64,000 bases of DNA from Chitinimonas sp036961565. GTDB taxonomy: Bacteria; Pseudomonadota; Gammaproteobacteria; Burkholderiales; Chitinimonadaceae. The notes beneath the pieces are model-generated. The model saw only the letters and a program-made list of their open reading frames with translations. It was not told the origin of the DNA and made no database searches. Position numbers and translations under genes: made by a program. Positions 18,631 to 25,785 of the stretch are shown here, in pieces (positions within the stretch are counted from its first letter, which is position 1; each line of letters begins with the position of its first letter). Location: assembly GCF_036961565.1 (NCBI RefSeq), contig NZ_JBAMDD010000005.1, forward strand, positions 186,001-250,000. Reading direction: 5' to 3'.

Positions 18631-19998
18631 ATGTCCCTTAATGTCATCATCCTCGCTGCCGGCCAAGGCAAGCGCATGAACTCCAGGCTGCCCAAGGTAT
18701 TGCAACCCTTGGCCGGCAAACCCATGCTGGGCCATGTGCTGGATGCCGGCAGGGCCTTGGCGGCCGAGCGCTTGGTGGTGGTGTATGGCCATGGTGGCGA
18801 GCAGGTGCAGGCGGCCTTTCATGGCCAGGTCGATGTACGCTGGGCGCACCAGGCCCAGCAGCTGGGAACCGGCCATGCGGTGGCCCAGGCGCTGCCGGAG
18901 TGCAGCGAGGGCGTGGCCCTCATTCTGTACGGCGACTGCCCGCTGATCACGCCGGCCACCCTGCAAGGCCTGCTGGACACGGCGGGTAGCGACAAGCTGG
19001 CCGTGCTCACCGCCATCATGGACAACCCCAGCGGCTATGGCCGCATTGTGCGCAACGAGGCCGGCCAGGTGGTCAGCATCGTCGAGCAGAAGGACGCCAG
19101 CCCAGCCCAGCTGGCCATACGCGAGATCAACACCGGCTTTATCGCCGCGCCGCTGGCCCGCCTGCGCGAATGGCTGCCACAACTCAAAAACGCCAATGCT
19201 CAGGGCGAGTACTACCTGACCGATGTCATCGCCATGGCCGTAGCCCATGGTGTGGAAGTCGCCGGCCTAGTTGCGGCCGACGCCTGGGAGGCAGCCGGCG
19301 TCAATGACAAGCGCCAGCTGGCCGAGCTGGAACGGGTTTACCAAAGGCAGCAGGCCGACAAGCTGCTGGCCGCTGGCGTCACCTTGATCGACCCTGCCCG
19401 TTTCGACCTGCGCGGCACCATCAGCCACGGCCAGGATGTGGAGATCGATATCAATGTCGTGCTGGAAGGGCAAATACGCCTGGGTGATGGCGTCAAACTC
19501 GGCCCCAATGTCTATCTCAAGAACGTCACCCTGGGGAATGGCGTCATCGTCAAAGCCAATACGGTGATCGAGGACAGCACGGTCGGCGCCGGCTCGGACA
19601 TCGGCCCCTTTGCCCGCATCCGGCCCGATTCGGTGTTGGGCGAGAAGGTGCATATAGGCAACTTCGTGGAGCTCAAGAAGGCTAGGCTGGGCAGTGGCAC
19701 CAAGGCCGGGCATCTGGCCTACCTGGGCGATGCCGTCATCGGTGAGCGGGTCAATGTCTCGGCCGGTGTTATCACCTGCAACTACGATGGCGCCAACAAA
19801 TTCGTCACCACCATAGGCGACGATGCCTTTATCGGCACCGACACCCAGTTGGTGGCACCGGTCACCATCGCCGAGCGTGCCTATATCGCCGCAGGCTCCA
19901 CCATCACCCTGGATGCCCCCGCCGACGCCCTAACCATCTGCCGTGCACGCGGGCAGAAATCCCTGCCTGGCTGGAAACGACCAAGCAAGAACAAATAG
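18631..19998 (+). CDS. glmU: Bifunctional N-acetylglucosamine-1-phosphate uridyltransferase / glucosamine-1-phosphate acetyltransferase
   Basis: GlmU makes UDP-N-acetylglucosamine, the precursor of peptidoglycan and lipopolysaccharide, in two steps in the cytoplasm. The 455-aa product has the N-terminal pyrophosphorylase motif LAAGQGKRMNSRLPKVLQ, then GTGHAVAQALP, then a C-terminal left-handed beta helix of hexapeptide repeats (from about residue 255) with the acetyltransferase residues in NFVELKKARLG and ITCNYDGANKF. Full length for the family. glmS, the enzyme earlier in the pathway, lies 1.1 kb downstream. Confidence 0.97.
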   Translation: MSLNVIILAAGQGKRMNSRLPKVLQPLAGKPMLGHVLDAGRALAAERLVVVYGHGGEQVQAAFHGQVDVRWAHQAQQLGTGHAVAQALPECSEGVALILYGDCPLITPATLQGLLDTAGSDKLAVLTAIMDNPSGYGRIVRNEAGQVVSIVEQKDASPAQLAIREINTGFIAAPLARLREWLPQLKNANAQGEYYLTDVIAMAVAHGVEVAGLVAADAWEAAGVNDKRQLAELERVYQRQQADKLLAAGVTLIDPARFDLRGTISHGQDVEIDINVVLEGQIRLGDGVKLGPNVYLKNVTLGNGVIVKANTVIEDSTVGAGSDIGPFARIRPDSVLGEKVHIGNFVELKKARLGSGTKAGHLAYLGDAVIGERVNVSAGVITCNYDGANKFVTTIGDDAFIGTDTQLVAPVTIAERAYIAAGSTITLDAPADALTICRARGQKSLPGWKRPSKNK

Positions 19999-20125
19999 AC
20001 AAGGCCACGCCTACGAAGGCAAGATAAACCCATGAACCAGACCATGCGCCACCCGTGCCAATACCCTAGCCCCTCGGCCCCACCTGCCTAGCGGTCGCAC
20101 GCGCGCATCTCTACCCCTCATCACG

Positions 20126-20155
20126 CGGCCGCTCCCAGAGCGGCCGTTTTTATTT
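20126..20155 (+). terminator. Rho-independent terminator after glmU
   Basis: Perfect 9-bp stem CGGCCGCTC / GAGCGGCCG with loop CCA, followed by TTTTTATTT. It separates glmU from the hydrolase gene. Confidence 0.88.
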
Positions 20156-20191
20156 GCCTGGTTGTTAGTACCTATCCCCATGGAGCAAGGC

Positions 20192-20962
20192 ATGGTCGAG
20201 CAAATCACATTTCCCAACCGTCGCGGCCTACGCCTGGTGGCCGACCACTACCCGGCCCAGACCGACACCGTGGTGGTCATGGCCCACGGCTACACCAGCC
20301 ACAAGCGCTGGGCTGGCCGCTTTCCCTATATTGCCGCGCAGCTCAACCAGCACGGCTATGCTGCCTTGGCCTTTGATTTTGCCGGTTGTGGCGATAGCGA
20401 CGACGACAGCCTGCGTGCCGACAAGCTGGCGCAGGATGTCCACGCCGCCGTGGACCAGGCCAGGGCCATGGGTTATCAGCGCATTGCCCTGTGGGGCCAC
20501 AGCCTGGGCGCGCGGCTATGCCTGATGGCAAAACCGTTATGGGCCACCACCATGGTGCTGAGTGGCGCGGGCACCACCCCCATGCACTACCATTGGCCCG
20601 ACTACTACAGCGCCGAAGAACTGGCAGAACTGGCCGCCACCGGCCGCATGACTATCGAAGCCGCCCCCGGCTGCCGCCGCCAGACCCAGGTGGTCGAAGC
20701 CCAGATGCTGCGTGACTTTGTCGAGTTCGAACAAGCCGCCCTGCTGCACGACCTGCCCTGCCCCGTACTCATCATCAACGGCAACCATCCTGACGATGCC
20801 GAGGAGTGCGCCCTGCTGGCCGGCAACCGCCAAGGGCTGCACCTGCTGCCCACCGGCTCCCGTCACACCGTAATCGAAGGCGCGCGCCACAACTTTGCCG
20901 ACCACCTGCCACAACTGGCCGAGCTGGGCGTAGCCTGGATACGCGAAAGAATGCCCCAATGA
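20192..20962 (+). CDS. Alpha/beta hydrolase (256 aa)
   Basis: A cytoplasmic serine hydrolase. It shows the oxyanion-loop segment VVVMAHGYTSHKRW, the nucleophile elbow GHSLGAR, an acidic site in NGNHPDDAEE and the catalytic histidine in GARHNFADH. No substrate can be given; the nearest general group is the family of small lysophospholipase- or esterase-like hydrolases. I chose the ATG at 20192 because GGAG lies 6 bases before it; an ATG at 20180 and a TTG at 20162 are alternatives. It sits between glmU and glmS, each with separate flanks, and is probably a single-gene unit after the terminator at 20126-20155. Confidence 0.8.
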   Translation: MVEQITFPNRRGLRLVADHYPAQTDTVVVMAHGYTSHKRWAGRFPYIAAQLNQHGYAALAFDFAGCGDSDDDSLRADKLAQDVHAAVDQARAMGYQRIALWGHSLGARLCLMAKPLWATTMVLSGAGTTPMHYHWPDYYSAEELAELAATGRMTIEAAPGCRRQTQVVEAQMLRDFVEFEQAALLHDLPCPVLIINGNHPDDAEECALLAGNRQGLHLLPTGSRHTVIEGARHNFADHLPQLAELGVAWIRERMPQ

Positions 20963-21127
20963 CACTGAGTTATTCTTTCGTCATATTCATTTCATATATT
21001 GCAATGACGAAAACATACTCCCATCATGCGCGACTTTGCCTAGACTTCTAGTCACCCGCTGAAACCGCCCCAGGCGGACTCAGGCACTGACCCAAGTGCA
21101 GCAACCCAACACACGGAGAGATACCCT

Positions 21128-22951
21128 ATGTGCGGCATAGTCGGCGCAATCGCGCAGCGTGATGTAGTAGCCCATCTGATTGACGGCCTGAAGCGGCTGG
21201 AATACCGGGGTTACGACTCCTCTGGCATCGCCGTGCTCAACGGCGGCATAGAGCGCGTGCGCCGCGTTGGCCGCGTGGCCGAGATGGAATCCGCCGCACA
21301 GGCCCAGGGCACCCACGGCAAGCTGGGCATAGGCCACACCCGCTGGGCCACCCATGGCGGCGTGACCGAACCCAACGCCCACCCGCATATCTCCGGCGGT
21401 GTGGCCGTGGTACACAACGGCATCATCGAGAACCACGACGAGCAGCGCGAACGCCTCAAGGCCCTGGGCTATGTGTTCGAATCGCAGACCGATACCGAAG
21501 TCATCGCCCACCTGGTCGAGCACTACTTGAAGCAGACCGGCGAGCTGTTCACCGCCGTGCAGCAAGCCGTGCGTGAACTGCATGGCGCCTACGCCATTGG
21601 CGTGATGTCGCAAACCCAGCCCGACCTGCTGGTCTGCGCCCGCATGGGCTGCCCGCTGCTGATAGGCCTGGGCGAGTCCGAGAATTTCATCGCCTCCGAT
21701 GTCTCGGCCGTTTTGTCCGCCACCCGCCGCGTCATTTTCCTGGAAGAAGGCGACGTCGCCGCCCTCACCACCAGCAGCGTCACCATACTCGATAAGACCG
21801 GCGCCGCCGCCGAGCGTACAGTACACCTCTCCGATGTCTCGCTGGCCTCGCTGGAACTGGGCCCGTACAACCACTTCATGCAGAAGGAAATCCACGAGCA
21901 GCCCAAGGCCCTGGCCGACACCATAGAACAGGTGCTGGAAGAAGGCTTCAGCCCCACCCTGTTTGGCGATGCCGACGGCGAGCTGCTGCGCCAGGTAGAA
22001 GGCGTGCAGATCCTGGCCTGCGGCACCAGCTTCTATGCCGGCTCCGTCGCCAAGTACTGGATAGAGAGCATCGCCAAGCTGCCCTGCACGGTCGAAATCG
22101 CCAGCGAATATCGCTACCGCGAAGCCGTGGCCAACCCCAAGTACCTCATCGTCACCATCTCGCAATCGGGCGAGACGCTGGACACCATGGAAGCGCTGAA
22201 ATACGCCCAATCCCTGGGCCATGATCTCAGCCTGTCCATCTGCAACGTACGCGAATCCGCCATCCCCCGCGCCAGCCGCCTGGTGTTCTACACCCGTGCC
22301 GGCGCCGAAATCGGCGTGGCCTCCACCAAGGCCTTCACCACCCAGCTGGTCGCCCTGTTCACCCTGGCCGCCACCCTAGCCAAGCTGGGCGGCAAGCTCA
22401 ATAGCGACAGCGAAGCCCACCACCTGGACGCCCTGCGCCAGCTACCCGGCAGCGTACAGCATGCCCTCAACCTCGAACCCCAGATCAAACCCTGGGCCGA
22501 CCGCTTCTCACCCAAGCACCACGCCCTCTACCTGGGCCGTGGCGTGCACTACCCCATCGCCATGGAAGGCGCGCTCAAGCTCAAAGAAATCACCTACATC
22601 CACGCAGAAGCCTACGCCGCTGGCGAACTCAAACACGGCCCCCTCGCCCTGGTGGACGAAGCCATGCCCGTGGTGGTGATCGCCCCCAACGACAGCCTGC
22701 TGGAGAAAGTGAAATCCAATATGCAGGAAGTCCGTGCCCGTGGCGGCGAACTGTTCGTCTTCGCCGACCTGGACAGCCACTTCGGCGAATCCGACGGCGT
22801 CCACGTCATCCGCACACCCCGCCACGTCGGCGTCCTCTCCCCCATCCTGCACGCCATCCCGGTGCAGCTACTGGCTTACCACACAGCACTGGCCAAGGGG
22901 ACGGACGTCGATAAGCCGAGGAATTTGGCGAAATCGGTGACGGTGGAGTAG
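21128..22951 (+). CDS. glmS: Glutamine-fructose-6-phosphate aminotransferase (isomerizing)
   Basis: GlmS makes glucosamine-6-phosphate from fructose-6-phosphate and glutamine, the first step towards UDP-GlcNAc. The 607-aa product has the N-terminal nucleophile cysteine at residue 2 (MCGIVGAIAQRD), the glutaminase motifs GIGHTRWATHGGV and HNGIIENHDE, a linker, and two SIS sugar-isomerase domains (ACGTSFYAGSVAKYW and the SQSGETLDTMEAL loop). The conserved end LAKSVTVE is intact, so no Tn7-like element has disrupted it. The 165 bp before it are AT-richer and probably hold its promoter; no riboswitch was recognised. Confidence 0.98.
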   Translation: MCGIVGAIAQRDVVAHLIDGLKRLEYRGYDSSGIAVLNGGIERVRRVGRVAEMESAAQAQGTHGKLGIGHTRWATHGGVTEPNAHPHISGGVAVVHNGIIENHDEQRERLKALGYVFESQTDTEVIAHLVEHYLKQTGELFTAVQQAVRELHGAYAIGVMSQTQPDLLVCARMGCPLLIGLGESENFIASDVSAVLSATRRVIFLEEGDVAALTTSSVTILDKTGAAAERTVHLSDVSLASLELGPYNHFMQKEIHEQPKALADTIEQVLEEGFSPTLFGDADGELLRQVEGVQILACGTSFYAGSVAKYWIESIAKLPCTVEIASEYRYREAVANPKYLIVTISQSGETLDTMEALKYAQSLGHDLSLSICNVRESAIPRASRLVFYTRAGAEIGVASTKAFTTQLVALFTLAATLAKLGGKLNSDSEAHHLDALRQLPGSVQHALNLEPQIKPWADRFSPKHHALYLGRGVHYPIAMEGALKLKEITYIHAEAYAAGELKHGPLALVDEAMPVVVIAPNDSLLEKVKSNMQEVRARGGELFVFADLDSHFGESDGVHVIRTPRHVGVLSPILHAIPVQLLAYHTALAKGTDVDKPRNLAKSVTVE

Positions 22952-22953
22952 GT

Positions 22954-23487
22954 ATGAGCATCGAATTACCGTCTTTCCGCTACCACCCAAACCCAATAGA
23001 TACAGGTGCCGTCGTCGAGAGCGACGGTACCTGCCAATGCTGCGGCCAAGATCGCGGCTTCATGTATACGGGATCGATTTACTCAACTGCAGATCTGGAT
23101 GACATCTGTCCTTGGTGCATCGCCGACGGAAGCGCCTCAGCGAAGTTTGACGCCTCATTCGCCGACGACTACCCGCTCATCGCTGCAGGTATCCAGATGC
23201 ATGTCGTAGAAGAGGTCGCGTGCCGAACGCCAGGCTACGTCTCATGGCAGCAAGATTCCTGGTTAGTGCATTGTGGTGACGCGTGCGAGTACCACGGCGA
23301 TGCTTCCAGGGAGGACATCTGCAACGTGTCGGAGAACACGAAGGCAGCCTGGATGGCCGAGTACAAGCTGGACGACGAAGACTGGCATCAGATCACCGAC
23401 AGCTACACACCAGGTGGCGACCCCGCGATCTACAAGTTCGTTTGCCGCCATTGTCGGCAGATCCTGTTCGGCTGGGACTGCTCGTGA
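22954..23487 (+). CDS. CbrC family (UPF0167) protein
   Basis: The 177-aa product matches the CbrC/UPF0167 pattern. It opens LPSFRYHPNPIDTGAVVES, then has CQCCGQDRGFMYTGSIYS, CPWCIADGSA and a C-terminal CRHC motif. Several cysteine pairs suggest metal binding. The family has been linked to colicin E2 tolerance in E. coli, but its mechanism is unknown, so no role is assigned here. It starts 2 bases after the glmS stop and may be translated by re-initiation. It is the only plus-strand gene of the accessory patch downstream of glmS. Confidence 0.8.
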   Translation: MSIELPSFRYHPNPIDTGAVVESDGTCQCCGQDRGFMYTGSIYSTADLDDICPWCIADGSASAKFDASFADDYPLIAAGIQMHVVEEVACRTPGYVSWQQDSWLVHCGDACEYHGDASREDICNVSENTKAAWMAEYKLDDEDWHQITDSYTPGGDPAIYKFVCRHCRQILFGWDCS

Positions 23488-23498
23488 TTAGGATCAGC

Positions 23499-23534
23499 GC
23501 CGCCTGAGCCAGCCGAAAGTGTTGAGCTGGCGGC
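23499..23534. other. Imperfect hairpin after the CbrC gene
   Basis: GCCGCC-(TGAG)-CCAGC pairs imperfectly with GCTGGCGGC across a 12-base loop. It could be a weak terminator for the CbrC gene, or the decayed attC of the small-ORF cassette to its right. No T-run and no clear attC core boxes are seen. Confidence 0.3.
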
Positions 23535-23631
23535 AGACATGCCCATCAAACGGACTTGACGAACAAGGAAATCGTCGCAAATCAATACATTGCACAATCA
23601 CACCAATTATTTTTGGTGGCATACGCTCAGG

Positions 23632-23733
23632 TCAATGATATTGACTGCAGCCATCTACCGTGAATCGCACTGAATCTCCCTGGGGAATTCCTTCGTCGAT
23701 TCGGAAACAGCCTTTGTTGATCGTAAAACTCAT
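23632..23733 (-). CDS. Small ORF, 33 aa, integron-cassette-like
   Basis: A short frame opening MSFTINKGCFRIDEGIPQGD and ending in CSQYH. It is preceded on the minus strand by AAGAAGGAGACAACC, an excellent ribosome binding site at ideal spacing. The start lies about 30 bases after the end of the attC-like site at 23764-23820, exactly where a cassette gene should begin. I do not recognise the protein; two cysteines (residues 9 and 29) and a strand-rich sequence suggest a small domain or the N-terminal fragment of a larger one. Downstream, the rest of the gap to 23490 shows no ORF. Confidence 0.5.
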   Translation of the reverse strand: MSFTINKGCFRIDEGIPQGDSVRFTVDGCSQYH

Positions 23734-23763
23734 GGTTGTCTCCTTCTTATGGATAGAGTGAAT

Positions 23764-23820
23764 GCTAAGCGTTGAATTCAGCGGCCGCCGTAGGCGGTCC
23801 GCTGGACTGAACGGTTACAC
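23764..23820 (-). other. Integron-type attC recombination site (degenerate)
   Basis: Read on the minus strand it begins GTGTAAC and ends AACGCTTAGC. The arms CGTTCAGTCCAGCGG and CCGCTGAATTCAACG pair at 12 of 15 positions, and an inner CCGCC-TAC-GGCGG closes the hairpin. This is the usual single-strand fold of attC. The core boxes differ by one or two bases from the RYYYAAC / GTTRRRY consensus. It lies downstream of the GFA gene on the same strand. Confidence 0.6.
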
Positions 23821-23855
23821 GGCTGGGCAGCGTCCTCTCGATGGAAGGGTTAGGC
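23821..23855 (-). other. Half attC site fused to the one at 23764-23820
   Basis: On the minus strand this starts with a perfect core box GCCTAAC followed by CCTTCCATCGAGAGGACGC, the left half of a common attC type. The matching right half is absent and the next site follows at once, so a deletion has probably fused two cassettes' recombination sites. Confidence 0.55.
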
Positions 23856-23876
23856 CGCACGCACACCAATGCCGCC

Positions 23877-24266
23877 TCAGAACCAGTAGTCAGCGACGCA
23901 TCGACCATCGCGAGGCAGGTCATCGAATGTATCCAGGCCGTCGAAGTGATCGATGGGAATGTGGGCGACGGCCACAGGTTCAGCCAATCGCAGGTTGACG
24001 GCGATTCTCCTGCGGCCTTGTTCATCTAGGTGCTTGCCCCGCCAGAAAGCCACACAGCCACAGGTGGGACAAAAGTGAAACTCAAGTGCGTTGCCTCTCG
24101 AGAACGGGTAAGTCGTACCCGAGACCTTGATTCCTTCGTTCTCGTAGTCATACGCCCAGAGAACGCCATATCGTCGGCACGCAGTGCAATTGCAAGCTGT
24201 GGCGCCATCGGGCTCACCTTCAAACGTCCAGCGGGCGGCACCACAGAGGCAGGATCCTTCAAGCAT
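23877..24266 (-). CDS. GFA/CENP-V family zinc protein
   Basis: A 129-aa protein of the GFA (glutathione-dependent formaldehyde-activating enzyme-like) family. The zinc cysteines are visible in EGSCLCGAARW, ACNCTACRRYG and FCPTCGCVAFW. The family fold is secure; members vary in activity and most do not act on formaldehyde, so no reaction is assigned. I chose the ATG at 24266, with GAGGA about 8 bases upstream; the longer frame to 24380 reads through the attC site. The start is 40 bases from the attC site at 24306-24378 and the stop is 22 bases from the next, which is the normal build of an integron cassette. Confidence 0.85.
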   Translation of the reverse strand: MLEGSCLCGAARWTFEGEPDGATACNCTACRRYGVLWAYDYENEGIKVSGTTYPFSRGNALEFHFCPTCGCVAFWRGKHLDEQGRRRIAVNLRLAEPVAVAHIPIDHFDGLDTFDDLPRDGRCVADYWF

Positions 24267-24305
24267 GGTTTTGTCCTCGTAACGTAGGGCGGATAGTCCT
24301 GTGCT

Positions 24306-24378
24306 GCCTAATGTTTTACATGAGGGGCCGTAAAGGGCACCAGACCTTGGCCGCCCCCCCTCAATGAAAGGGCTAGGC
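24306..24378 (-). other. Integron-type attC recombination site
   Basis: On the minus strand it begins GCCTAGCCCTTTCATTGAGG and ends CCCCTCATGTAAAACATTAGGC (last core box ATTAGGC). The arms CATTGAGGGG and CCCCTCATG pair perfectly apart from one unpaired T, the extrahelical base typical of attC. The variable centre contains further paired GGGC/GCCC and GGCC segments. At 73 bp it is within the normal attC range, and it lies 38 bases downstream of a same-strand gene. Confidence 0.75.
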
Positions 24379-24416
24379 ACTGGGCGCCGTGGCCAGTGAT
24401 CGCAAACCTAATCAGA

Positions 24417-24815
24417 TCATTTTTTTTGCAGAAGCAACTTGACCTTCTGTTGAATGTCTTCGCAATTTCTCTTGTACGCATCGGATTCTGGATCCGCATA
24501 CCTGACAAAGCCTTTTGCTGTTTCAATGCCGCTTCTGAAGTCCGCTTTGAAGTGCTCGGGCGTATAGTGCGGCACTTTAGTTTGCGCTAGCTCACGGGTT
24601 GCAGCGAACTTGAGATCGAAGAGGTTCTTGATTTCTTCCGTCGACAACTTGCAAGCTTGGGCAAAGCCAAAGAGTGTTCCGTCTGCCCTTACTTTTGCGA
24701 CCAGCTCAGACTCGTCGTCTTGATGCGGTTGGGCTAAAGCCAGACTATTTGCGAAGAGAGTAAGCGCGACTGCCGCGACCTTGTATCGGTAGTTGGAACG
24801 TAGGTTTGTCTTCAT
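24417..24815 (-). CDS. Secreted hypothetical protein (132 aa), cassette gene
   Basis: I do not recognise this family. The product has an N-terminal signal peptide (SNYRYKVAAVALTLFANSLALAQ), then a mainly helical, charged domain of about 100 residues with two cysteines (QACKL and RNCED) that could form a disulfide in the periplasm. It ends KVKLLLQKK. Base composition is visibly more AT-rich than the surrounding chromosome, which fits foreign origin. It is followed after 38 bases by an attC site on the same strand and so reads as an integron gene cassette. Confidence 0.7.
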   Translation of the reverse strand: MKTNLRSNYRYKVAAVALTLFANSLALAQPHQDDESELVAKVRADGTLFGFAQACKLSTEEIKNLFDLKFAATRELAQTKVPHYTPEHFKADFRSGIETAKGFVRYADPESDAYKRNCEDIQQKVKLLLQKK

Positions 24816-24827
24816 GGTGTAAATGGC

Positions 24828-25271
24828 TCAAAGAACGAGTGATATGAAGCGCGTCTTGCCGCTGCTTTGCGGCATCAATGGCGCCAGTTCGCAGCGGATG
24901 CGCCTTGCTTCCTCCCAAGTTACTTCTTCAGTCATCCTTGCGGTGTCCATGCTCTCCAGCCCAGTGATAGGGCTGATGCGAGGCGTTCGGACGTTCCCCT
25001 CCATCTGCTGCGGTAAGTAGCCGGCGCGCGCAAACTTCTTTGCTCCATCGATAGCCAGGTGTACCGGGAAAAGCAGGGTGCGTTCAGTCCCGCTGCCGCC
25101 CAGAAAGGACACGCTCAGTGATCCACCGTCTCGGTAGGTGTCGAGACCGGTGGGTGAGACGACTGCCATGCGCGGCAAGCCTACCGAGAACAGGCGCTTG
25201 ATCGAACGAATGGGCACTGAACTGACTCCGCTTGATGGAAGGCACCATGAGGCATGTGAAGCGTATGTCAT
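24828..25271 (-). CDS. Hypothetical protein (147 aa frame; start uncertain)
   Basis: An unrecognised frame on the same strand as, and 12 bases upstream of, the secreted cassette protein. The part from residue 35 on (MAVVSPTGLDTYRDGGSLSV, then FLGGSGTERTLLFPVHLAIDG) looks protein-like, as does the conserved-style end EVTWEEARRIRCELAPL. The first 34 residues are less convincing, and a start at ATG 25169 is possible. No clear ribosome binding site is seen for either. It is probably part of the accessory patch. Confidence 0.4.
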   Translation of the reverse strand: MTYASHASWCLPSSGVSSVPIRSIKRLFSVGLPRMAVVSPTGLDTYRDGGSLSVSFLGGSGTERTLLFPVHLAIDGAKKFARAGYLPQQMEGNVRTPRISPITGLESMDTARMTEEVTWEEARRIRCELAPLMPQSSGKTRFISLVL

Positions 25272-25785
25272 TGCGCCACCGCACCAGTTGATGCTTGAAA
25301 TCTACGCAGGGTAACCGCTGCCGCGCCGAAAGCGCCAGTGTGGCAAGCAGGGGTGGGCCTGACGTAGGCTGCATGCGCTATTCGAAGCCTACGCGCACCA
25401 TGCTGCTAACACGCGGCACTAAACAGCGCCGTCCGCTCCAGCTGGCGCCGCAGCGTCCACAAGGTTGGGCTGCCCACATCAAACACCTTTACTTGCAATA
25501 ATCGCCGACTAAGCTCAATGCACACGCAGCGCGTGTCGTGCTTTTGACCATATCCACTTTCTTGCGTCTGCGGCGCTAGTCGCTAGCGTAAGGTAGACCG
25601 TCAGCGATGCAGCTAGAGGCGCGTTTCTGCTTGCCTTTGGCAGGTGCGTCTATTCGGTTCGGCATCGTGTTGCCGGTACCCAATGGGCGTGATGTTTTCG
25701 CATCGGGGTTCGGGCTTGGCGGATAGTTCGGTTGCAAGTGACAGCAGTTTTCGGCCCACACTTTTATTATGGAGCTAAGTTCCCC
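25272..25785. other. Intergenic region before the large repeat protein
   Basis: About 510 bp without a convincing gene. A segment at 25405-25470 has attC-like ends (GTTGGGC and GCTAAC) but poor internal pairing. A TATTAT box lies about 20 bases before the start codon of the next gene, without a clear -35 partner. Nothing else was recognised. Confidence 0.4.

Noticed and set aside
22900..22990. Tn7-like insertion at the glmS attachment site
   Set aside because: glmS is intact to its last codon and the next gene begins 2 bases later. I saw no Tn7-type end repeats or tns genes.
25405..25470. Possible further attC site upstream of the hypothetical ORF at 24828-25271
   Set aside because: The ends resemble core boxes (GTTGGGC, GCTAAC) but the arms do not fold convincingly and one core has two mismatches. 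Needs the attC covariance model.
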